NCBI GenBank assembly: GCA_900554455.1
Contig: USHT01000066.1
Coordinates: 1 to 6,739 of the forward strand
Length of the DNA: 6,739 bases
Direction of reading: 5' to 3'
DNA from: an uncultured Collinsella sp.
Lineage (GTDB): Bacteria; Actinomycetota; Coriobacteriia; Coriobacteriales; Coriobacteriaceae
The position numbers were made by a program, and so were the translations under genes. Shown here in pieces: positions 1 through 6,403 of the stretch. The notes beneath the pieces were generated by a model, which worked only from the letters and a program-made list of their open reading frames with translations, did not search any database and was not told the DNA's origin. The stretch's first letter is position 1; each line of letters opens with the position of its first letter.

Positions 1-159
1 GCGGAGCTGAGGAAACGCGAAGCGTTTTCCAGCGCAGCACGCAAGGAGCGAAGCGACGCAGCGGAGCGCGGCCGCCGACCAGGCGGACGCGGAATCCCTC
101 CGTCCCATACCAGCAACGGGCTCCCCACATCTCGACTTACCAGCCAAACCGGCACTTAG
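1..159 (+). other. GC-rich left edge, possible C-terminal end of a rightward gene
   Basis: The first plus frame is open from the window edge to a TAG at 157-159, giving 52 codons rich in Arg, Ala and Ser. No family is recognisable. Within it, 11-30 is a short hairpin (GGAAACGC, loop GAA, GCGTTTTCC, one bulged T), followed by GC-rich quasi-repeats (GCGGAGC at 1-7 and 61-67). An open frame of this length in GC-rich DNA is weak evidence. It could equally be untranslated DNA beyond a gene that ends to the left. Confidence 0.2.
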
Positions 160-180
160 GGACGTTCCTAAAGCGCCGGT
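148..180 (-). terminator. Imperfect palindrome, likely terminator of the ATPase gene
   Basis: An inverted repeat runs from ACCGGC at 148-153 to GCCGGT at 175-180. An inner stem (CTTAGG with CCTAAAG) encloses a short ACGT-containing loop, with one bulged base. It lies about 43 nt past the ATPase stop codon. One position pairs as G-U in minus-strand RNA but would be an A/C mismatch in plus-strand RNA, which favours a role at the ATPase 3' end. The following U-tract is short (TTTGG), so it may act as an RNA-stabilising hairpin or be a member of a dispersed palindromic repeat family instead. Confidence 0.45.
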
Positions 181-222
181 CATCAACATGGTGCCGTGCG
201 GCCCCGGCGGGCCGGCGTAGCA

Positions 223-1593
223 TTACAGACCAAGCGACCATTTCCATGCGGGAATAACCTCGATGACGCCATGCTCCGTTTTGATCTGGGTCGCCTCGCG
301 CAGCGTGATGATATTGGCATCCTTGATACCGGTTTTTACCATAGCAACCTCAAGGGAACCAACTTCACGCCTGCGCGTTTTCTCTGCCGTCATATCGACT
401 GTCACCTGGTAAAGCGCGTATGGTTCCGATGCCAAAGCGTCGCCGACCAAGAAATCAACTTTTTCTCGTGCTTGCGTTGGAGCCGTAAATGAAGTCACCG
501 TTTCCAACCGGCCGTTTGCCGTACGGCGCATGAGTTCAGCATAAATCGCAGTCTCCAAACGCTTTCCTATATCCTGCTGATTAGCACGCGATGTTGCATA
601 TGCCATCCCCTGGTCGACGGCATAGACCTTGTCTGTTGTCGTTGTCTTAGGAGCCAAAGAAGTTGAATACTCCGGAAGTAATCCAATGAGATGAGCCTGC
701 TGGAATAAACGAACGAGTTCGTTTATTTTTTCCCATGACGCTCGATATCCGACAGACTTTAAGGCTTCCAACAAACTGTTAACCGAAAGGTCGCAACCCG
801 TGTTTCGAAGGCAGAAGAGCCCTACTTGGTTGGCAAGAGCGATATCCGTGCGCCCGCTCCGCTCGAGAATGTCTCGTGCAACAACATCTCGCAAATAGGC
901 TTGAAGCATCTGAATACGCGAACCGGCATCAAGCTCCTGAACCCCAGGAAAGCCACCCTCTATGAGATAACGGTCATATGCCGATTCCAGATCAGTTCGC
1001 CGCTGCGGAGAAACAGCTGGAGCCCCAGCACTAGTAGACATATCCGGCGTTTCAATGTGATGAAACGCACAATACTCGCGGAATGAAAGCGGATGCATAG
1101 CGTGCTCTTGCGAGCGACCGCGAAACTGCGTCGCTATTTCATCGGCAGATAGTTTTGAGGACGATCCGGTGATAACAAGCGTTACGCTCTCGTGCTCCGC
1201 CAAACGCTGACAAACGCCCTGCCAGCCATCGGTCTCCTGCACCTCATCCAGAAAGAGATAACAGCCTTTCGTTCGCGCTGAGGGAACCTGCCGCCAATAC
1301 TCTTCCAAAATGTCGCTCATGAGCGTGTCCGGCGCCGGTCGAAGACGGTCATCAGCAAAATTGAAATAGAAGATACGCTCGGCATCGACACCGCGATCGA
1401 TAAGGCGACGAATCCATTGAAACGCATAGAACGTTTTGCCGCAGCGCCTGATACCCGTGATGATATGGACAAGATTGAACGGCTTTGGCTCAGGAAGATC
1501 ACTGATGGCATCGTCTCGATGCACGACGTGAGGAATCTCAAAGGAACGGGCCTCGGCAACAATCTCTGCAATACCCAACGCTGTAGGCGCCAT
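223..1593 (-). CDS. AAA_14/DUF4143-family ATPase, 456 aa
   Basis: This is a predicted cytoplasmic ATPase of the AAA_14 plus DUF4143 family, common in gut bacteria and of unknown biological role. Walker A is GIRRCGKT (residues 47-54). Walker B is YLFLDE (112-117, acidic D116/E117). A sensor-like TGSSSKL (142-148) and the conserved FRGRS stretch (157-161) follow, then PLSFREYC. The DUF4143 half covers about residues 200-456. It ends in a nuclease-like arrangement of E347, D380 (in KVDF) and Q396 that recalls a PD-(D/E)XK core; catalysis is unproven. Length fits the family, so it looks intact. The ATG at 1593 is supported by AAAGGAGAG just upstream. The gene is visibly AT-richer than its two neighbours, hinting at separate acquisition. 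It has its own promoter region with tandem dyads, is not co-transcribed with an obvious partner, and is followed by a hairpin. The family call is firm; the function is unknown. Confidence 0.9.
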   Translation of the reverse strand: MAPTALGIAEIVAEARSFEIPHVVHRDDAISDLPEPKPFNLVHIITGIRRCGKTFYAFQWIRRLIDRGVDAERIFYFNFADDRLRPAPDTLMSDILEEYWRQVPSARTKGCYLFLDEVQETDGWQGVCQRLAEHESVTLVITGSSSKLSADEIATQFRGRSQEHAMHPLSFREYCAFHHIETPDMSTSAGAPAVSPQRRTDLESAYDRYLIEGGFPGVQELDAGSRIQMLQAYLRDVVARDILERSGRTDIALANQVGLFCLRNTGCDLSVNSLLEALKSVGYRASWEKINELVRLFQQAHLIGLLPEYSTSLAPKTTTTDKVYAVDQGMAYATSRANQQDIGKRLETAIYAELMRRTANGRLETVTSFTAPTQAREKVDFLVGDALASEPYALYQVTVDMTAEKTRRREVGSLEVAMVKTGIKDANIITLREATQIKTEHGVIEVIPAWKWSLGL

Positions 1594-1597
1594 AATG

Positions 1598-1606
1598 CTC
1601 TCCTTT
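1598..1606 (-). promoter_or_regulatory. Ribosome binding site of the ATPase gene
   Basis: On the minus strand AAAGGAGAG lies four bases before the ATG at 1593. It supports that ATG as the start. Confidence 0.75.
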
Positions 1607-1616
1607 CAACATCTTG

Positions 1617-1681
1617 AGTATATAACTTCTCGTCCTACAAGAGAAGTTTCAGCTACAACTTCTCGTCCTACACTAGAAGTT
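1617..1681 (-). promoter_or_regulatory. ATPase promoter with two tandem operator-like dyads
   Basis: AACTTCTCGTCCTACA occurs at 1624-1639 and again, identical, at 1657-1672, a period of 33 bp or about three helical turns. Each copy begins a dyad. The first is AACTTCTC (1624-1631) with GAGAAGTT (1641-1648), perfect over 8 bp. The second is AACTTCT (1657-1663) with AGAAGTT (1675-1681), 7 bp. A -10-like TATACT (minus strand, 1617-1622) abuts the proximal dyad, and there is no convincing -35 hexamer. The dyads cover the place where a -35 would be. This suggests either a repressor site or an activator that replaces -35 recognition. The regulator is unknown and not encoded in the window. Confidence 0.55.
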
Positions 1682-1682
1682 T

Positions 1683-1719
1683 GAGGTAGATTTTCAGGCA
1701 TGTCCCAAAAATCTACCTC
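1683..1719. repeat. Perfect 12-bp palindromic element
   Basis: GAGGTAGATTTT (1683-1694) is the exact reverse complement of AAAATCTACCTC (1708-1719), with 13 bases between. It sits between the minus-strand terminator at 1721-1761 and the tandem dyads upstream of the ATPase. It is symmetric enough to act as a DNA site, a cruciform or an RNA hairpin. The length and perfection also suit a dispersed intergenic palindrome, which a single window cannot test. Confidence 0.6.
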
Positions 1720-1720
1720 C

Positions 1721-1761
1721 AAAAGATAGGCGCCCCAGGCCCGTTAGGACCAAGAGCGCCT
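1721..1761 (-). terminator. Intrinsic terminator, minus strand
   Basis: In minus-strand RNA, AGGCGCUC pairs with GGGCGCCU (8 bp, one G-U). An inner GGUCC/GGGCC stem closes a UAAC loop, and the structure is followed by AUCUUUU. The DNA stem covers 1728-1761. It ends a transcript coming from the right: either read-through from the JetD-like gene, giving a 3' UTR of about 300 nt, or a separate small RNA. It insulates the ATPase promoter. Confidence 0.7.
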
Positions 1762-1811
1762 TACATCTAGAAATCATCAGCCCAGTTCCGAAAAGCGAGC
1801 CGCTTGCGACA

Positions 1812-1860
1812 ACCAAGTAGCCACAGGCCCCGGGAGAGCGGGGGCACCGGCTTAGGTTTA
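1812..1860 (-). other. GC-rich hairpin inside the structured intergenic region
   Basis: In minus-strand RNA an AAGCC/GGCU outer pairing encloses a CCCCG, CUCUC loop, CGGGG inner stem (inner DNA stem at roughly 1829-1844). A smaller GUUC/GAAC hairpin lies just beside it, near 1866-1880. The frames across this stretch encode nothing recognisable. It may be part of the same transcript that ends at 1721. Confidence 0.35.
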
Positions 1861-1914
1861 TCGCGAGTTCCGCACGAACAGGAGGCCACTAGCCCCGATG
1901 TTTTGGACGTGACA

Positions 1915-2020
1915 GCGAGAGGGGCCCTGGCATGGCAAGGTGACGTGAAACAAGGCGGCGCCGACCTTCTGGTCGCGCCGCCGAAGTTGAACGTCAGATT
2001 GCCGTGCCAGGGCCCCTCGC
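1915..2020. ncRNA. Nested inverted repeat of about 106 nt, candidate structured RNA
   Basis: The arms 1917-1946 and 1991-2020 are reverse complements over 30 positions with four differences. Inside them GGCGGCGCCGACC (1954-1966) pairs with GGTCGCGCCGCC (1971-1982) around a TTCT loop, with one bulged C. The two stems are joined by a short AAC/GTT helix between internal loops, making one long interrupted hairpin. Read as plus-strand RNA, one arm difference becomes a U-G pair and the junction becomes a tandem G-A/A-G pair (1947-1948 with 1989-1990). Read as minus-strand RNA, it would sit in the 3' UTR of the JetD-like gene. The orientation is therefore unresolved. It could also be a small miniature inverted-repeat element. 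I do not recognise it as a named RNA family. Confidence 0.5.
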
Positions 2021-2033
2021 AGCGTCGAGAGGA

Positions 2034-2055
2034 CCGCCGTTCGGTAGAACGGCGG
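2034..2055 (-). terminator. Perfect hairpin directly after the JetD-like stop codon
   Basis: CCGCCGTTC (2034-2042) and GAACGGCGG (2047-2055) form a perfect 9-bp stem with a GGTA loop, starting three bases past the TAG. There is no U-tract behind it in the minus direction, so it is more likely a 3' end protecting hairpin or a weak terminator than a canonical intrinsic one. Confidence 0.5.
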
Positions 2056-2057
2056 AA

Positions 2058-4250
2058 CTAATTGTTCAGCATGCGGTCGAAGCTTCCCGAGTCGCCATCC
2101 CGATAGTCGGCGGTCATCAGAATCTCCTGCGGAATGCGCCCGCCTTCACGTAGCACGTTGCGGAACTGTACGCGCGTAACCATGGGCAGGTCCTTGATCG
2201 TCGCCGCCAGGTTCTGTGGCACGCCCTGGTTGGCAGCCGCGGGCTCACACTCTCCGCCGGCCTTCACGCGGCGCTTGTGCTCGGCGAGCATTGCGCGATA
2301 CATACCGGCATGCAGGCGAATCTCAACCACGTTGGCGTTGCGGGCCTGCTCGACGATACGGGCGCCCTCGCGATCGATGTCGCCCACGTAGTAGACGTAG
2401 TTAAAGCGATAGCCGATCTCAGCCAGATAATCGTCCAGGGCATGCGAGACGCTCGCCTTGCATCCGCCGCCAAAAATCACGCCGCCCACCTTGATGCCAA
2501 AGAGCTTGGCGTGCTTGCGGCCACGCAGCAGCCTGACGATCTCGTCATAGGTGTCCAGGTTCTCGACCATAATGAACGGCTTATCGGCGCCCAGCGTAAA
2601 GAAACCCGTAAAGTGCACGGGGCGGTTGGGGGCGACCTTGATCGCCTGCATGCTGATGCCCTTTTCGGTCATGCGCCTTATCAGGCGCTCACCGTGCTTG
2701 CCGTCAAAAGCCTTCTCGTCGTTAAAAATCTGGTAGGCACGCTGGCGGCGCGAGGCAACCGGCGTATCGGCACCTCGGTTTTGCTCGATCCAAGCCTGGA
2801 TGATTGCGATTTCCTCGGCAATCTTGCGGTTGGACATCTCGTTGTGCTGAGTGCGCTGCGGAGCCTTTTTGCCGTCCTTGCCCTCGACCTTTACGATCTG
2901 TGTCTGCTGCTCCTTGATCTTAGAGAGCGCCGTAGGCGTAGGGACAACTTTGAGCAGCTGCCTGCCTAAAACGCGGGCAAGGGCAAACGCCGATACCTCG
3001 CCGTGGACGGCCGGCTCGGGCTGCTGGGCAGCAGCATCTACTGCGGCAGACTCCGGCTTCTTCTGAGACCTGCGCTTAGAATCGCCTTGGGAATTGCGCT
3101 CGCGCTTCGGCATAGACGCCTGCTTCTGCGGACGATCGGACTTGCTCTCCTTCGCCGGCTGGCGCTTAGGCTGCCCCGAAGAAACCTCGGCCTTCGCATC
3201 CTCGTCCTGCGGCGTGGTCTTCTCGGCTGCAGTCTCGGCATGGGAACTGCGGCCCCCGCGATGGCGACGGCGGCGAGGCCTGCTCGACGCGCCCTGCTCC
3301 GTCTGCCCATCAGTAGGCTGCTCGCCCTTGGCCTCGGCAGCAACCTCAAGCTGCGGCTCAACAGGCTTCTGTTCGCGAGCCGCCGGCTCAACGGTTTTCT
3401 CGGTTTGTTCGGCCTTCTTGTCCTGAGCGGTCGAAGCCGGCTCGCCCTTCTCCTGACGCTTTACGGGATACGCGCGTCCCGCAAAACCGCGACCGGGACG
3501 ACACGAACCCGGAGCCCTCTTGGCAGACTCCTCAACATCGTCTGCAACCTCGGAAGGCTCTTCAACCTCACGCGCGACATCCTGCTGCGCGGCCTTAAAG
3601 TGAGCACCGCGACGACGCTTGGGCTCTTGGGCCTCCACGGGCTTTTGCTCCTTCGCGGGCTTCTGCAACTCGGCAGCAACCTCGTTCTCAACAGCCTCGG
3701 CATCCGTCTCACCCTTTTGAGCAACGGCGCGACGGAAGCGCTCCTGCTGGGCGCGGCGCTGCGCATCGCGCTTGCCACCCCCGCCAAAACCGCCGCGTCC
3801 TGCCTTGGCCGTAAAGGCACGCACGACGTTCTCATCGAGCAACTCATCGGTATCGACATGCTCACGCGGAGCAGCTTCTTCCACAGCAGGCACGTCAGCG
3901 GAATCCTCGACGACAAAATCTTCGACGGACTCGGCAGGCTGCTCCTGGGCATCGCGGATCTCGACATTGATGGTATAGAACGCCGGGCGCCCGTTAATGC
4001 CGCTGCCCTCGATCTTGGTCACGATATTTGCCGCGATAAGTTCATCGCGCATCGCCTTGGTGTCACATTCCTTATCGACGGAGCGAAAAATTTGCGCCAG
4101 CGCACTCGACTTAATCTTGAGCGCCTTGCGGCAGAGCAGGTCGTAGGCAACCAGCTTGGCACGCTCGGCAGAAAGCGACGTCTGGCTGCTCAGACGTTCA
4201 GCCAGGGCATCGACATTATTTTGGTTATCGGAATATACCGTCTTGGCCAC
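2058..4250 (-). CDS. JetD-like TOPRIM-domain protein with winged-helix N-terminus and long disordered middle, about 730 aa
   Basis: The C-terminal quarter resembles the Wadjet anti-plasmid nuclease subunit JetD (DUF3322 arm plus DUF2220 TOPRIM). Counting from the GTG at 4250, an arm-like segment lies at about 470-545 (RQRAYQIFNDEKAF). The TOPRIM motifs follow: VENLDT with E563, FGGG at 593-596, and YYVGDIDREG with D624 and D626, the expected metal ligands. Residues about 26-99 look like a winged-helix domain. Residues about 100-420 are low-complexity, rich in E, K, A, P, Q and R, with EQKPVE at 201-206 and 293-298, a glycine-rich GRGGFGGGGKR, and PRRRRHRGGR. These suggest nucleic-acid binding by a flexible linker. 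The frame can extend to an ATG at 4274, but that ATG has no Shine-Dalgarno sequence, whereas the GTG has AAAGGGG four bases upstream and gives a natural MAKTVYSD start. No jetA, jetB or jetC is visible, so an anti-plasmid role is inference only. The TOPRIM call is fairly firm; the physiological job is unknown. Confidence 0.75.
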   Translation of the reverse strand: MAKTVYSDNQNNVDALAERLSSQTSLSAERAKLVAYDLLCRKALKIKSSALAQIFRSVDKECDTKAMRDELIAANIVTKIEGSGINGRPAFYTINVEIRDAQEQPAESVEDFVVEDSADVPAVEEAAPREHVDTDELLDENVVRAFTAKAGRGGFGGGGKRDAQRRAQQERFRRAVAQKGETDAEAVENEVAAELQKPAKEQKPVEAQEPKRRRGAHFKAAQQDVAREVEEPSEVADDVEESAKRAPGSCRPGRGFAGRAYPVKRQEKGEPASTAQDKKAEQTEKTVEPAAREQKPVEPQLEVAAEAKGEQPTDGQTEQGASSRPRRRRHRGGRSSHAETAAEKTTPQDEDAKAEVSSGQPKRQPAKESKSDRPQKQASMPKRERNSQGDSKRRSQKKPESAAVDAAAQQPEPAVHGEVSAFALARVLGRQLLKVVPTPTALSKIKEQQTQIVKVEGKDGKKAPQRTQHNEMSNRKIAEEIAIIQAWIEQNRGADTPVASRRQRAYQIFNDEKAFDGKHGERLIRRMTEKGISMQAIKVAPNRPVHFTGFFTLGADKPFIMVENLDTYDEIVRLLRGRKHAKLFGIKVGGVIFGGGCKASVSHALDDYLAEIGYRFNYVYYVGDIDREGARIVEQARNANVVEIRLHAGMYRAMLAEHKRRVKAGGECEPAAANQGVPQNLAATIKDLPMVTRVQFRNVLREGGRIPQEILMTADYRDGDSGSFDRMLNN

Positions 4251-4254
4251 GGGG

Positions 4255-4261
4255 CCCCTTT
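4255..4261 (-). promoter_or_regulatory. Ribosome binding site deciding the GTG start of the JetD-like gene
   Basis: On the minus strand AAAGGGG lies four bases before GTG at 4250. The in-frame ATG at 4274 has no comparable site and overlaps the dyad at 4272-4287. I therefore prefer the GTG. Confidence 0.5.
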
Positions 4262-4271
4262 CATATGCACA

Positions 4272-4314
4272 CATATACGTCTATATGGTACAACGCACGA
4301 GCCTATCCACGCAA
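4272..4314 (-). promoter_or_regulatory. Weak promoter and dyad upstream of the JetD-like gene
   Basis: A perfect 6-bp dyad, CATATA (4272-4277) and TATATG (4282-4287) with a 4-base spacer, lies in an AT-rich patch. A possible promoter on the minus strand is TTGCGT (4309-4314), 18 bases, then TACCAT (4285-4290). Both hexamers are poor matches to consensus. If real, transcription would begin near 4278, inside the dyad, so the dyad could be an operator. The call is tentative. Confidence 0.3.
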
Positions 4315-4353
4315 AACATCTGCGAGAACGCCCTTGCACCACCTGTTCTCACA

Positions 4354-4394
4354 AGAAAAAAGACCGGGTCCGCTTGATTGCGGACCCGGTCTTT
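4354..4394 (-). terminator. Strong intrinsic terminator of cstA
   Basis: A perfect 15-bp stem joins AAAGACCGGGTCCGC (4359-4373) to GCGGACCCGGTCTTT (4380-4394) with a 6-base loop. On the minus strand it is followed by a T-rich tract. It lies 40 bases past the cstA stop and separates cstA from the next gene. Confidence 0.92.
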
Positions 4395-4433
4395 CCGAGT
4401 CAAATAGATGGGAGATCCAACCCGTCCGACCGA

Positions 4434-6323
4434 CTAGGCCTTGGCGGCCTCGGCGTCGGCAGGAGCTTCAGCGGCAGCGGCGCGACCGTACTCGGCCTTG
4501 CCCATCTCGGACCACTCGGGCTCCTCGTCGGGCATGGAACCGGCCTCCTTGCCGAAGAACTCCTTGAGGCAGTTAACGGCAACGATGAGGCCCAGGACCA
4601 TCAGCAGGACGGCGAAGACAAGCTGCAGGCCCTTGGTGGCGGCGACGGAGACGGCGGCCGTGGTGGCGGTAGCCGGGATGGTGCCGAAGAAGCCGTAAGC
4701 CTGGACAGCGGCCATGCAGCCCATGGCGCTCTGGACCAGCGAGGTGAAGGTGCAGCAGAGCAGGAAGGCGACGGGCACGTAGAGCATCCAACCCTTGCGG
4801 CCAGTGCACTTGCAGAACACGGCGAGGGTGATCATGGTCATACCGCCGAGCAGCTGGTTAGAAGCACCAAAGAGCGGCCAGATGTTGGCATAGCCGCCAA
4901 AGGCGAGGGCGAGACCAGGAAGCAGGGTAACGACCGTGGCGAACCAGGGATTGCCGAGGACCTTCATGTAGCCGGCCTTGGACTCGATGGCTAGGGCGTC
5001 GTTGGTCTGGGCAAAGAACTCGGAGAACGAGGTACGAGCGATGCGGGCGACGGCATCGAGCGAGGTCAGGGCCAGAGCAGAAACGTTCATAGTCATGAAG
5101 ACGGTTGCGAGCGTGCCGTCAACGCCGAAAGCCTGCATACCGCGGGAGATGCCAGCGGCGAAGATCTGGAACGGGGTGGAAGCGACGCCGGCGTTGAGGG
5201 CGCCGGTACCGGCGGTGTTCATGTCGGAGAACATGATGCCGGCGACGATGATGGCAAGGATGCCGACGAAGGACTCGACGATCATGGCGCCGTAACCGAC
5301 CTTGACGGCGTCCTGCTCCTTCTCGACCTGCTTAGAAGAGGTGCCGGAAGAAACGAGGCTGTGGAAACCGGAGAGAGCACCGCAAGCGACGGAGACGAAC
5401 AGGACCGGGAACATCATGCCGGAGGCAGTGGAGAAGCCGGTGAAGACCGGAGCGGTGATAGTGGCCTGACCGTTGACGCCCAGGACAACGATGCCGAGAA
5501 CAGCGCAGACGATCATGACGATCATCATGATGGAAGTGAGGTAGTCACGCGGGGTCTTGAGCATCTGGATGGGCATAGCGCCAGCGAAGACCAGGTAGAC
5601 CATGACGACGGCGAACCACTGGAACTTATCCAGGTAGACCGGGAACTGCATACCGACGGCGAACATGAGAACCATGAGGACCACGCCGGTGACGAACTCG
5701 GCAGCGCCGGTGAGGTTGAACTTCTTCTGGGCCCAACCAAAGGCGATAGCGACGAAGGTGAACAGGATGGAGATGGTACCAGCGCAGCCGGCGGCATAGG
5801 ACTTGGTGAAGTCGATGGCACCGGTAGCAGCACCAGAAGCGTCAACGACCGGGGTGAACATGAACGTCTTGCAGACCATGTCGGTAAAGGCGGCGATGAC
5901 GATGATGCAGAACAGCCAGCAGAACAGCAGGAACAGGCGACGGCCGGTCTTGCCGATGTACTTCTCGATGAGCTGAGCGAGCGACTTGCCGTTGTTCTTC
6001 ATCGAAGCGTACAGGGCACCAAAGTCGTGGACGGCACCAAAGAAGATGCCGCCGACGAGGACCCAGAGCACGACGGGCAGCCAGCCAAAGGCCATGGCGA
6101 CGATCGTACCCGTGACAGGGCCAGCACCGCAGATCGAGCTGAACTGGTGCGAGAAAGCGGTGAAGGCGGAGACGGGCGAGAAGCTCTTGCCGTCCTTCAT
6201 GCGCTTGGCCGGCGTGAGGGCCTCTTTGTCAACGCCCCACTTGTTGGCCAGCCAGCGGCCGTAGCCCAGATAGCCGCAGGCGAGCACCGCCGCGGCCACA
6301 ACCATGAGCAAAACTCCGTTCAT
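4434..6323 (-). CDS. cstA: CstA-family carbon starvation / pyruvate or peptide transporter, 629 aa
   Basis: This is a multi-pass inner-membrane protein of the CstA/BtsT family, whose members take up pyruvate by proton symport or, in some bacteria, peptides. Family hallmarks are HQFSSICGAGPVTGT (59-73), AVHDFGALYAS (97-107), CGALSGFHSLVSSGTSSKQ (314-332 region) and WPLFGASNQLL (482-492). Hydrophobic stretches occur throughout, at about 2-18, 75-97, 130-148, 180-197, 207-227, 262-284, 303-322, 348-367, 403-420, 460-502, 512-532 and 563-587. A hydrophilic, Ala/Glu-rich tail fills 588-629. It is shorter than the roughly 700-residue E. coli CstA and BtsT proteins but looks complete. The ATG at 6323 has a very good GAGGAGG seven bases upstream. 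No small YbdD/YjiX-type partner follows, because a terminator comes directly after. Expression is probably controlled by the long 5' leader. The substrate (pyruvate, peptides or another acid) cannot be read from the sequence. Confidence 0.93.
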   Translation of the reverse strand: MNGVLLMVVAAAVLACGYLGYGRWLANKWGVDKEALTPAKRMKDGKSFSPVSAFTAFSHQFSSICGAGPVTGTIVAMAFGWLPVVLWVLVGGIFFGAVHDFGALYASMKNNGKSLAQLIEKYIGKTGRRLFLLFCWLFCIIVIAAFTDMVCKTFMFTPVVDASGAATGAIDFTKSYAAGCAGTISILFTFVAIAFGWAQKKFNLTGAAEFVTGVVLMVLMFAVGMQFPVYLDKFQWFAVVMVYLVFAGAMPIQMLKTPRDYLTSIMMIVMIVCAVLGIVVLGVNGQATITAPVFTGFSTASGMMFPVLFVSVACGALSGFHSLVSSGTSSKQVEKEQDAVKVGYGAMIVESFVGILAIIVAGIMFSDMNTAGTGALNAGVASTPFQIFAAGISRGMQAFGVDGTLATVFMTMNVSALALTSLDAVARIARTSFSEFFAQTNDALAIESKAGYMKVLGNPWFATVVTLLPGLALAFGGYANIWPLFGASNQLLGGMTMITLAVFCKCTGRKGWMLYVPVAFLLCCTFTSLVQSAMGCMAAVQAYGFFGTIPATATTAAVSVAATKGLQLVFAVLLMVLGLIVAVNCLKEFFGKEAGSMPDEEPEWSEMGKAEYGRAAAAEAPADAEAAKA

Positions 6324-6330
6324 TACATTT

Positions 6331-6337
6331 CCTCCTC
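6331..6337 (-). promoter_or_regulatory. Ribosome binding site of cstA
   Basis: On the minus strand GAGGAGG is seven bases before the ATG, a near-ideal Shine-Dalgarno site. It lies downstream of the leader terminator, so translation depends on read-through. Confidence 0.9.
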
Positions 6338-6357
6338 TAAAAAGAACTTCCTAGACA

Positions 6358-6397
6358 TAAAAAATGAGGGCCGTCGGTTGCGCTCGACGGCCCTCAT
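6358..6397 (-). terminator. Intrinsic terminator in the cstA leader, candidate attenuator
   Basis: ATGAGGGCCGTCG (6364-6376) and CGACGGCCCTCAT (6385-6397) form a perfect 13-bp stem with an 8-base loop. In the minus direction six U residues follow. It lies between the promoter at 6565-6593 and the cstA start, with no supported gene in between, so it most probably controls how much transcription reaches cstA. The alternative is that it ends a gene outside the window, but the promoter between makes that less likely. Confidence 0.8.
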
Positions 6398-6403
6398 CTT
6401 CAT

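Noticed and set aside
1624..1681. CRISPR-like repeats
   Set aside because: There are only two copies with an 8-9 base gap and no spacers of normal length. Placement and dyad symmetry fit operators better.
1804..2061. Plus-strand frame of 85 codons in the intergenic region
   Set aside because: It crosses the nested inverted repeat and the hairpin at 2034-2055, has a TTG start without a ribosome binding site, and shows no domain.
2277..2969. Plus-strand open frame of 230 codons
   Set aside because: It is antisense to the TOPRIM coding region and shows no recognisable domain of its own.
3003..4994. Plus-strand open frame of 663 codons
   Set aside because: It runs antisense across the JetD-like gene, a perfect terminator and the end of cstA, with Leu/Arg/Gly-biased content typical of a GC-rich shadow frame.
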